IMG/VR virus record: IMGVR_UViG_3300046506_000272
Span: 1-54,004 of that record
Reading direction: 5' to 3' (one strand)
Length of the DNA stretch: 54,004 bases
Source: a virus
The notes beneath the pieces are model-generated. The model was given only the letters and a program-made list of their open reading frames with translations. It ran no database searches and was not told where the DNA came from. Positions 48,120 through 54,004 of the stretch are shown here, one piece after another; position 1 is the stretch's first letter, and each line of letters starts with the position of its first letter. Made by a program: the position numbers and the translations under genes.

Positions 48120-48359
48120 ATGGACCGACAGCAGATCCTCGACCTCTACGAGTGGGAGCCCGGAGTGTGCTTCCGGCATCCCGAGCGAGGCGAGGTCCCG
48201 ACGGCCCTGGTCGGCGTCATCCACCCCCGCGCGGACGGTGAGAAGGAGGTCCGCGGTTGCGAGGACTGCGTCATCGCCATAGAGGACACAAGACGGGAGG
48301 CTGCCGCCCGGTCGGGGAGCGAGTACCGCCCGGGACGCGTCGGCGAGACTCCCGAATAG
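48120..48359 (+). CDS. Small hypothetical protein
   Basis: The 79-aa product starts at ATG 48120 after GGGAG. It reads ILDLYEWEPGVCFRHPERGE, then a CEDCVIAIE element with one Cys pair and a basic C-terminus. Similar small proteins occur in Streptomyces phages and elements. It is the last gene before the att region. Confidence 0.6.
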   Translation: MDRQQILDLYEWEPGVCFRHPERGEVPTALVGVIHPRADGEKEVRGCEDCVIAIEDTRREAAARSGSEYRPGRVGETPE

Positions 48360-48399
48360 GGCGTTCTGGCAGTTCGCGGGGTCTCCGGCGAGCGGATTC

Positions 48400-48761
48400 C
48401 TGGGGAGAATCTGGGGAGTGCAGGCTGCCGGGGAGTGGCCGGGGAGAGCCGCCCGTTAGTAGTGCATCTCAACAGATCTCAACTCATCGTCATGCATCAC
48501 AGCAGGTCAGGCAGATCTTGTTTGAGAGGCGCCGAGTCGGCGCAGGTCGACACCCGAAAGCTGGCAGAACACCGCCTACAACCAGCCCCCGCACCCGAGC
48601 TTCTTCATCGGCAACGGGATGGCGACGGCACCCCGGCCGACGGTGTACGTGCCCTGAGCGGCTAAAACACTGCTCGGTGATGGGATTAGAAGGTGGCCGC
48701 CCGACTCGTCCGGACGGCCGCCAAACTCATGATCCACGCGCGCTGGGGAGAATCTGGGGAG
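48400..48761. other. Candidate attP with paired arm-type repeats
   Basis: The hexamer GGGGAG occurs in pairs exactly 11 bases apart at 48402/48413, 48430/48441 and 48745/48756, all in the same orientation. CTGGGGAGAATCTGGGGAG is repeated exactly at 48400 and 48743, the latter inside the end of int. Between the arms lie a less GC-rich segment with ATCTCAAC direct repeats (48463, 48473) and a host-gene-like 3' end. This is the layout of a tyrosine integrase attP. Confidence 0.65.
48541..48657 (+). pseudogene. 3' end of a probable host gene carried at att
   Basis: A frame ending at TGA 48655-48657 reads PESWQNTAYNQPPHPSFF and IGNGMATAPRPTVYVP. Its third codon positions are nearly all G or C, unlike any other frame here, so it looks like true Streptomyces coding sequence. 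It has no start and is open only back to 48526. A hairpin (GGTGGCCG/CGGCCGCC, 48692-48722) follows like a gene terminator. It probably restores the last codons of the target gene on integration. The host gene was not recognised. Confidence 0.6.
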
Positions 48762-50118
48762 ATCCATTTCGGATGACTTCCTCATCCGTCTCAGGGGGCT
48801 CAACCTCTGCTACTGCGGCGCCCGAGAGGAAGCTCCCGAGCGCGGCCCTCCCGCGGCTCCCGGACTTCGGCATGAAGTGCACGTAAGTCCTCAGCGTGAA
48901 CGCCGGATCGCTGTGGCCGAGCCACGCAGCCAGCTGGGTAATGGTCTCACCTGCGGCCAGGGCGACGCTAGCAAACGTATGCCGAAGAACGTGGAAGCCG
49001 AACTCGCGCGGCATGGCCCAAGTCTCCTTGCGCCACGGATTCACGCCCTGCTTCGGCTCCACGTAGGTCACCTCGGGGGACGGGATGAGGCCGGCGTCCG
49101 CGAGCGCCGGCTTCCAGTGCTTGTCGTTGAACGTGTCCTTGTTGACGGCGCCGCCGTTGACGCCGTTCCTGAACTGCGTGGTGACGAGTAGCCGCACCGT
49201 CCGCTTCGGCCGGTCCTCCCACGCCAGACTAGGCCGGTCCGGGTCGACCCATGGCAGCGTGACCTCGACGGTCGGGAAGCGGTTGGCGTACTCCTTGACG
49301 GCCTTGGCCAGCTCGGGCGCACACGGCGTGGTGCGCTCCTTGTTGCCCTTCGGTGGACCGAACCCGAAGTGCCCGTTGACCTTCACGATCTGCCGGACGA
49401 TGCGGATGTCCTCACCGTCGATGTCGTCGGGAGAGAAGCCAAGGGCCTCACCCTGGCGCAGGCCGGCGCCGACGGCGAGGCTCACGAGGATGCGGTAGCG
49501 CTCCGGTAGCTGCTCCTGCACGGAGGCGACAGTGTCCTGCGACCAGGCCAGCGCCTTGGACTTGGGAAGGCGCGGCGCCCGAAGTTCGGAGTCCCGGAAC
49601 GGGTTGGCAGGGATCCGCTTGGCCTTGTGGGCGGCTTGCAGAATGGACGAGAAGTGCGCCCACGTGACGACAAGGGTGCCCACGTCGATGTTCTGTTCGG
49701 CACGCGTCTGCCAAGCCTTGATCTCATCGAAACCGATCCTGTTGAGCGGCATCTGGCCCACGTGCGGCAGGATGTGATTGAAGATGCGCGACCGCATGGA
49801 TAGCTTCGTCGTGGGCGACTTCCGCAGCGTGGGCCACCAGTGGGTGCGCACGTATTCGTCGAGCGTGATGGAGCCGTCGCGCGGGTCGTAGAACTCGCCG
49901 CGGGAGTTGTCCGTGGCGGCCTGCTTCAGCCACGCCTTGGCGCCATGCTCACCCTCAAGCTTCTCGAAGGAGCGGTTGCGGACCCCGGGAATGCCGGCCA
50001 CGCGCCACCGCTTACCTTGGCCGTGGCGGGCCGTGGGAGCCTTCGTCGGCCTCTGCTTGGGATCGTCCGGATCGGGTGGGCCCTTTTTGAACCAGCGATC
50101 CTCGATGTATCCCGCCAT
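48727..50118 (-). CDS. int: Tyrosine recombinase integrase
   Basis: The 463-aa protein has an N-terminal arm-binding region (WRVAGIPGVRNRSFEK), a core-binding domain (85-185) and the catalytic domain with Arg221 (GAGLRQGEALG), HVLRH (His376, Arg379), His402 (LGHSD) and nucleophile Tyr412 (RTYVHF). All are intact. Its 3' end abuts the candidate attP and contains one arm repeat. It is transcribed from the repressor side. Confidence 0.95.
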   Translation of the reverse strand: MAGYIEDRWFKKGPPDPDDPKQRPTKAPTARHGQGKRWRVAGIPGVRNRSFEKLEGEHGAKAWLKQAATDNSRGEFYDPRDGSITLDEYVRTHWWPTLRKSPTTKLSMRSRIFNHILPHVGQMPLNRIGFDEIKAWQTRAEQNIDVGTLVVTWAHFSSILQAAHKAKRIPANPFRDSELRAPRLPKSKALAWSQDTVASVQEQLPERYRILVSLAVGAGLRQGEALGFSPDDIDGEDIRIVRQIVKVNGHFGFGPPKGNKERTTPCAPELAKAVKEYANRFPTVEVTLPWVDPDRPSLAWEDRPKRTVRLLVTTQFRNGVNGGAVNKDTFNDKHWKPALADAGLIPSPEVTYVEPKQGVNPWRKETWAMPREFGFHVLRHTFASVALAAGETITQLAAWLGHSDPAFTLRTYVHFMPKSGSRGRAALGSFLSGAAVAEVEPPETDEEVIRNGSPQILPSARGS

Positions 50119-50134
50119 CGCCGCTCCCGCTCGT

Positions 50135-50578
50135 TCAGATGTGTCTCATGGGCTCCGGGCTGTTGTCGATGATCTCACCGGCGTACAGCTGGAACCACTG
50201 TCCCCCAGCAAGGAACCTCTCGGTGGACGGATTCATCGCCGCAGCGAAGCCTGCGGCGTTGAGGACCGGGTCGATGTACACGCTGATGAGACCCTTGCGC
50301 TCCTCGATGAACACGCCGTCCTCCTCCTTCTTCTCCAGGAGGTACACAACCCGGAGCGAAGAGACTGGCGTACCGCGGGAGACGATCTCGTCCTTCCATA
50401 GTTGGAACCAGTCCGAGCTGGTCAGCAACTGATCGATCTCGATGTTCAGTTGCCGCACTACGTCCGGGAGCGGCGCCGCCGCATCAACCTGAACGCGGAG
50501 CGTCCCACGGTCTTCGTCTATCTTCGCCAGCCTGCCGGGCTCGAGGTCCTCGACGGCTTCATAAGCGACATCCAGCAT
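50135..50578 (-). CDS. Hypothetical protein upstream of int
   Basis: AGGAGG five bases before ATG 50578 fixes the start, giving 147 residues. The protein is alpha-beta (GTLRVQVDAAAPLPDVVRQL, SSLRVVYLLEKKEEDGVFIE, GLISVYIDPVLNAAGF). No HExxH or other catalytic motif is present, so it is not an ImmA-type protease. It ends 16 bases before int and is probably transcribed with it from the promoter at 50640-50668, under repressor control. Confidence 0.7.
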   Translation of the reverse strand: MLDVAYEAVEDLEPGRLAKIDEDRGTLRVQVDAAAPLPDVVRQLNIEIDQLLTSSDWFQLWKDEIVSRGTPVSSLRVVYLLEKKEEDGVFIEERKGLISVYIDPVLNAAGFAAAMNPSTERFLAGGQWFQLYAGEIIDNSPEPMRHI

Positions 50579-50639
50579 GCGGCCTCCTAGCACAACGGTG
50601 CACTACGAGCCAGAACGGCCAGAAGTGCACGGTTGGTGA

Positions 50640-50668
50640 AGACTACGTCTACAGGGAGTCGCCGACAA
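50640..50668 (-). promoter_or_regulatory. Promoter with repressor-type operator in its spacer
   Basis: On the minus strand TTGTCG (complement of 50663-50668), a 17-base spacer and TAGTCT (complement of 50640-50645) form a promoter for the 50578 gene and int. The spacer contains CTGTAGACG, the complement of CGTCTACAG (50646-50654), the same core found twice in the 51279-51355 region. Confidence 0.7.
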
Positions 50669-50734
50669 TCGGTTGAAGAAAAGTCTACTTACGGACATTC
50701 GCGATCAGTTGACAGAAGTTCAGTAGCTACTGGG

Positions 50735-51169
50735 CTACTCGCCGGCCTCGCGCTTCGCCCGCTCGTCCGCCTCGATCATGTAGCGCCAGCGGCGCAGCTC
50801 TTCGGGCGTCTTGCCTGCCAGGTGGCCGACGATGATGCGCACCTCGGAGTCGTATCCGGCCAGCTCGGTGGCCTCATACAACAGCCACTGTTTGGCGACA
50901 GCTTCCTGGATGCGCCGGACCGGCTTGCCGAGGGCTGCCGCGATCGCACCCATCATGGGCGGGGTGGGCGGATTCGCGGGCGGAGTCTTCACGATCCGCT
51001 GCAGGTACGGCTTGGAGACGGTCTCGCCGGTTTCAGGGTCGATGGCCCGGTCGGCGAGCCGCTGATACGAGTCGCCCTTGTCCAGCGCTTCCTGGATGAG
51101 CTGGGAGAGCGCACCGGCAGGGGAGTGTGCGGCCGCGCCGGGGTCTGGGGCGGTGGCCGGAGCCGTCAT
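50735..51169 (-). CDS. HTH protein, candidate immunity repressor
   Basis: The start at ATG 51169 (GAGAGGA upstream) gives 144 residues; an ATG at 51262 adds 31 residues but lacks a spaced ribosome binding site. An HTH-like region reads LSQLIQEALDKGDSYQRLAD and VSKPYLQRIVKTPP, then MMGAIAAALGKPVRRIQEAV, similar to actinobacterial XRE proteins. The C-terminus is a charged helix (EELRRWRYMIEADERAKREA). It lies between two operator-bearing promoters, as a phage repressor does. Confidence 0.7.
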   Translation of the reverse strand: MTAPATAPDPGAAAHSPAGALSQLIQEALDKGDSYQRLADRAIDPETGETVSKPYLQRIVKTPPANPPTPPMMGAIAAALGKPVRRIQEAVAKQWLLYEATELAGYDSEVRIIVGHLAGKTPEELRRWRYMIEADERAKREAGE

Positions 51170-51278
51170 GTCCTCGTCGTCCTCTCGTGGCACTTCAGCA
51201 CCGACTGTCTCTATGTGGGGGAGCGTGCGCCGGAAAAATACCAGGTCAGTCCCTACAACCATCTCCGCTCGGAGACGG

Positions 51279-51355
51279 ATCGTCTACAGATCAATGCTAT
51301 CCAGCCAGAAGTTTTGCCGATACTCGCGGGTCTGTCGTCCAGTTCTGTAGACGAT
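51279..51355. promoter_or_regulatory. Inverted operator pair between divergent regulators
   Basis: ATCGTCTACAGA (51279-51290) and TCTGTAGACGAT (51344-51355) are perfect inverted copies in the gap between the repressor candidate and the Cro-like gene. Weaker relatives (CGTCTCTGTCG) lie alongside. With the copy at 50646, this suggests cooperative repressor binding that controls both divergent transcripts. Confidence 0.72.
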
Positions 51356-51413
51356 TCGTCTCTGTCGTGCTTCACTTATCTCATCAAGGCCGCTCCGCAC
51401 CACGGGGGAACCA

Positions 51414-51698
51414 TTGAGCCGTCGATACGCGCTCCGAAGTGCACAGATCTTCAGATGGATCATGAAACATCCAGGCCGAGGCACCCCCTACGGATACGAC
51501 AGCCTCGCTGAAGCCAGCGGCTGTGGATCCGGCCTCATAGAAAAGCTCGCCACAGGCAGGCAGAAGACCGCCGACATGGAAGACGCCCACTCCCTCGTGG
51601 AGTCCCTCGGTGTCGCCCTCCTGGTCCTCTTCGCGCCCAAAGCGTCTCCGGAACTGGACGATGCGTCTCTCGCGTCTCCCCCCACCAAGAAGGAGTAA
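51414..51698 (+). CDS. Cro-like HTH protein
   Basis: The 94-aa protein starts at TTG 51414 behind GGGGGAA. Residues 26-70 form an HTH: YGYDSLAEASGCGSGLIEKL, then ATGRQKTADMEDAHSL, like an XRE domain. It is divergent from the repressor candidate and first in the early operon, so a Cro-type role is likely. An ATG at 51462 in frame would truncate the first helix. Confidence 0.72.
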   Translation: MSRRYALRSAQIFRWIMKHPGRGTPYGYDSLAEASGCGSGLIEKLATGRQKTADMEDAHSLVESLGVALLVLFAPKASPELDDASLASPPTKKE

Positions 51699-51702
51699 CC
51701 AC

Positions 51703-51993
51703 GTGTACAGGAAGGGCCCCAAGCCACAGCCCCCGAAGGGCTGCCTCTGGATCGAAGGCGCCGCCGAGTACCTCGGCCTGGAGCTCACCACGCTCCGCAA
51801 GTGGCGCCTCACCGGCAAGGACAAGGCCGATGGCATGCCCAGTTTCAAGCCCAGCGGCTACATCGCCTACAGGATCGCCGACCTCGACGCCTACCTCGAA
51901 GGCCAGTACCAGGCCGCCATGACGCCGGACCCGGACCGCGAGAGCGAGAGCCGGCCGGCCGAGGCCCGTCTCCCGCAGCGCGCCGCCGCCTAA
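51703..51993 (+). CDS. Excisionase-like HTH protein
   Basis: GTG 51703 follows AAGGAG. The 96-aa protein has a MerR/HTH-17-type winged helix: WIEGAAEYLGLELTTLRKWR, a K-rich wing, then YIAYRIADLDAYLEGQ. This is the standard excisionase/DNA-bending fold. As the second gene of the early operon near int and attP, a role as recombination directionality factor is plausible. Confidence 0.72.
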   Translation: MYRKGPKPQPPKGCLWIEGAAEYLGLELTTLRKWRLTGKDKADGMPSFKPSGYIAYRIADLDAYLEGQYQAAMTPDPDRESESRPAEARLPQRAAA

Positions 51994-52094
51994 CGGCCGC
52001 GGCCCCAACCGCCGGTTCGCACACCGACAGCCGGGGCCACCGCGGCTCACGCCGCGCGATCCACCCACACATCCCGTACAGAACGGAGTGGACC

Positions 52095-52976
52095 GTGACC
52101 ATGGTCCCATCCCCAAGCACCCCGCTGGTGTTCACCTTCCCGGAGACTGCGCAGCACGTGCGGTCCGTGATGATCGACGGCGAGCCGTGGTGGCTAGCCA
52201 AGGACGTTTGCTCCGTCCTGGACATCAAGAACAGCCGCGACGCCGTCGCACGCCTCGACTCGGATGGGGTCGGTCAGACCGACGTCATCGACTCGATGGG
52301 CCGCAAGCAGTCCGCCCGCATTGTCAACGAGCCGGGCCTGTACGAGCTGATCATCCGCTCGGACCGCCCGCAGGCGAAGGCGTTCCGCCGCTGGATCACC
52401 CACGAGGTCATCCCGTCCATCCGCGAGACCGGCCGCTACGAGGCCCCGGGCGCGCCCACCGCCGAGGTCCAGCTCAACGACCTCGACTCGATCGCGCAGA
52501 TCCATCAGGCGCTCGGGCTTGCCCTCGACGTGGCCCGCTCCGAGCGTGAGCGCGCCGACAAGGCGGAGGCGTTCCAGTCGGCTATCGAGGCTGGCGACGG
52601 GCTGACACTCCGCTCCTTCCACAAGAAGTACTTCTCGGCGCTGACCGAGCGGACCTTCATGGACCACCTGTACGCCCGCGGCTACCTGATCAACCAGCGC
52701 GGTAAGGGCTCGCAGCGAGACAACGGCAGCTACCGCGACGGGTCGCAGCACCGTCACCCCGCGGCGAAGGGTAAGCCGTTCTTCTACCTCCACGGCCACG
52801 GCGAGATCGGCGGAGCGCGCCGCGAGAACACGCGCGTCCGCCCTGGCGAGCCGGAGCTGGAGCTGAAGGCCCGCCTCATCAAGGACGGCCTGACCGCGAA
52901 CAACAACGACACGGGGCAGCCACGCGCCATCGAGGCCACGTCGGCACCGCAGCTGGAACTGGAGGCGGGTCGATGA
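52095..52976 (+). CDS. Phage antirepressor, Bro-N plus KilAC-like
   Basis: GTG 52095 with GGAG six bases upstream gives 293 residues; ATG 52101 is an alternative. Residues 10-115 are a Bro-N domain (EPWWLAKDVCSVLDIKNSRD, NEPGLYELIIRSDRPQAKAF, ITHEVIPSIRETGRY). Residues 160-260 (LTLRSFHKKYFSALTERTF, GYLINQRGKG, KPFFYLHGHGE) resemble the KilAC/ANT domain. Such proteins counter the repressor during induction. Confidence 0.88.
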   Translation: MTMVPSPSTPLVFTFPETAQHVRSVMIDGEPWWLAKDVCSVLDIKNSRDAVARLDSDGVGQTDVIDSMGRKQSARIVNEPGLYELIIRSDRPQAKAFRRWITHEVIPSIRETGRYEAPGAPTAEVQLNDLDSIAQIHQALGLALDVARSERERADKAEAFQSAIEAGDGLTLRSFHKKYFSALTERTFMDHLYARGYLINQRGKGSQRDNGSYRDGSQHRHPAAKGKPFFYLHGHGEIGGARRENTRVRPGEPELELKARLIKDGLTANNNDTGQPRAIEATSAPQLELEAGR

Positions 52977-53320
52977 GCGAGCTGGTCGAACTTCCGCTGC
53001 TGACTATCGAGTCGGCGGGACGTCGTGAGCCGCAGTTCTTCCGCGGCCCGGACGGTGAGGTCGTGCACCTGTCGACGTGGGGCGGTTCTCCGTGCCCCGG
53101 GTGCAATGAGATGACCGCGGTCGGCGAGCCGATCACCAGGGTGCACGGCGACTGGTGGCATGCGCGCTGCGCGAAGACGGCGATGGCGTCGATGTCCGCG
53201 AAGGCTGCGTGGCTGGTGCTGGCGGCGCAGGTCGCGGAGCAGCCGCGCCGGTTCAAGGTCGCCACGATCCGCACGGTCATCCAGCAGCTGATTCACCTGG
53301 CCGAGGGCGGTGCCGCATGA
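52973..53320 (+). CDS. Small zinc-binding-like early protein
   Basis: The 115-aa product overlaps the antirepressor stop (ATGA). SPCPGCNEMTAVGEPITRVH and WWHARCAK give a CxxC and an H-x-x-C pair, like a treble-clef finger. The C-terminal half is helical. It belongs to the early operon. Function is unknown. Confidence 0.65.
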   Translation: MSELVELPLLTIESAGRREPQFFRGPDGEVVHLSTWGGSPCPGCNEMTAVGEPITRVHGDWWHARCAKTAMASMSAKAAWLVLAAQVAEQPRRFKVATIRTVIQQLIHLAEGGAA

Positions 53321-53616
53321 TCCGCCACGCCCGCGTAGATCACTTCGCTGTTGCCGCTTCGTGCCGCGCCAAGCCTGGCGAGTGGCTGCCCGTCGGCGAG
53401 TACAACTCGACGCAGAGCGCCCACGGGGCGATCGGCCACATCCGCAACGCCACCACCAAGAGCCCTGGGCAGCAGTCCGCGTACACCCCGACCGGTTCGT
53501 TCGAGGCCCGGCATGCGTTGACCGAGTTCGGTGCACGGGTCGAGGCCCGCTACGTCGGCGTCAGTGACGTGGCCTGGTCGGACGCTGTGGACGCGCTGAT
53601 CGGCGGTGCGGCATGA
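53317..53616 (+). CDS. Hypothetical early protein
   Basis: ATG 53317 overlaps the previous stop; the product is 99 aa. It is a compact alpha-beta protein with EWLPVGEYNSTQSAHGAIGH and FGARVEARYVGVSDVAWSDA. Its stop overlaps the next ATG. Function is unknown. Confidence 0.65.
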   Translation: MIRHARVDHFAVAASCRAKPGEWLPVGEYNSTQSAHGAIGHIRNATTKSPGQQSAYTPTGSFEARHALTEFGARVEARYVGVSDVAWSDAVDALIGGAA

Positions 53617-54004
53617 CCGACTACTCCGAGTCCGCTGCCCGGTTCGCCCGGGAGACGCGCGGCCACGAGATGACCGTCGAGCACGAGGACGGCCTGTACC
53701 GGCACCTCAAGTTCATGACCGAGGGGCGCGGCAGCATCGGCTCCTTCCAGCTGATCACGTGGCCGTACAACCTGGTCGTGAAGACGGGCTGGACGTTCCA
53801 CTTCGACATCGACGCCACCCCGGACATGTTCGACCTGTTCCGGAACACCGCTTTCAGCGGCGAGATCAACCCGAGCTACTGGCAGGAGAAGGTCCGCGCC
53901 GGACGCGATGAGATCGAGGGCTTCAACCCGGATCTCTTCGAGCAGCAGGTCAAGCAGCACGTCGTCGAAGCGATCCGCAACGGTGACGCCCCGCGCGGCA
54001 TCGG
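53613..54004 (+). CDS. Early protein, 3' truncated by window edge
   Basis: ATG 53613 overlaps the previous TGA and the frame remains open to the last base, giving at least 130 residues. It reads YSESAARFARETRGHEMTVE, then FQLITWPYNLVVKTGWTFHF and FQEKV-like helices (NPSYWQEKVRAGRDEIEGF). The fold and aromatic strands suggest a globular phage protein of unknown function. It continues beyond the window. Confidence 0.7.
   Translation, partial: MTDYSESAARFARETRGHEMTVEHEDGLYRHLKFMTEGRGSIGSFQLITWPYNLVVKTGWTFHFDIDATPDMFDLFRNTAFSGEINPSYWQEKVRAGRDEIEGFNPDLFEQQVKQHVVEAIRNGDAPRGI

Noticed and set aside
48541-48657. tRNA gene end as integration target
   Set aside because: No cloverleaf or TPsiC-arm-like sequence could be found; the segment instead shows protein-coding codon bias.
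50135-50578. ImmA/IrrE-type metalloprotease partner of the repressor
   Set aside because: Position is suggestive, but no HExxH motif is present.

Overview
The window reads as most of the genome of a temperate, long-tailed (siphovirus-type) actinobacteriophage, almost certainly of Streptomyces. Evidence: very high GC with third codon positions nearly always G or C, frequent GTG (and three TTG) starts, many GTGA/ATGA overlaps, long perfect-stem terminators without U-tracts, leaderless promoters, and many small proteins of types common in Streptomyces phages and integrative elements. No tRNA, rRNA, CRISPR array or insertion sequence was recognised. The first and last genes are cut by the window edges, and the replication/early region seems to lie outside it.

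Layout. (1) 1-9037: hypothetical proteins, a small HTH protein and a host-recognition block: two small tail-fibre-type proteins, two fibre proteins with N-terminal lectin-like domains and Ala-rich tandem repeats, and a 1049-aa tail spike with two pectate-lyase-like beta-helices. A minus-strand HNH gene interrupts this block. (2) 9070-11812: glycosyltransferase, two SAM methyltransferases and an NAD-dependent sugar epimerase. (3) 11809-14844: small late-type proteins and a packaging-type HNH protein. (4) 14845-15299: a non-coding stretch packed with GATC motifs, in the usual place of a cos or terminase-binding site. (5) 15300-26302: prim-pol-like protein, terminase, portal, MuF-like protein, scaffold, major capsid, a second glycosyltransferase, connectors, tail terminator, major tail protein and frameshifted tail chaperones. 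(6) 26322-38368: tape measure with a C-terminal NlpC/P60-like domain, minor tail proteins, and a lysis cassette (amidase, holin candidate, two further membrane proteins, one collagen-like). (7) 38431-40466: reverse-strand lipoprotein, small serine recombinase with upstream dyads, endonuclease VII. (8) 40467-48359: accessory region with Ku, HTH and GntR regulators, small zinc-ribbon proteins and many recognisable promoters and operators. (9) 48400-51698: a candidate attP carrying what looks like the 3' end of a host gene, tyrosine integrase, an unknown protein, an HTH repressor candidate and a divergent Cro-like gene, linked by a shared operator. (10) 51703-54004: excisionase-like HTH protein, Bro-N antirepressor and the start of an early operon.

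How the parts fit: late genes run on the plus strand from terminase to lysis. The lysogeny control region is set by the repressor candidate and the CGTCTACAG operators. Integration would occur at the site beside int. Ku, the packaging HNH protein and the terminase together suggest a cos phage that may use host end joining to circularise. The sugar-modifying genes, one directly behind the major capsid gene, suggest virion glycosylation. Functions are assigned from motifs and gene order only; no database search was run.
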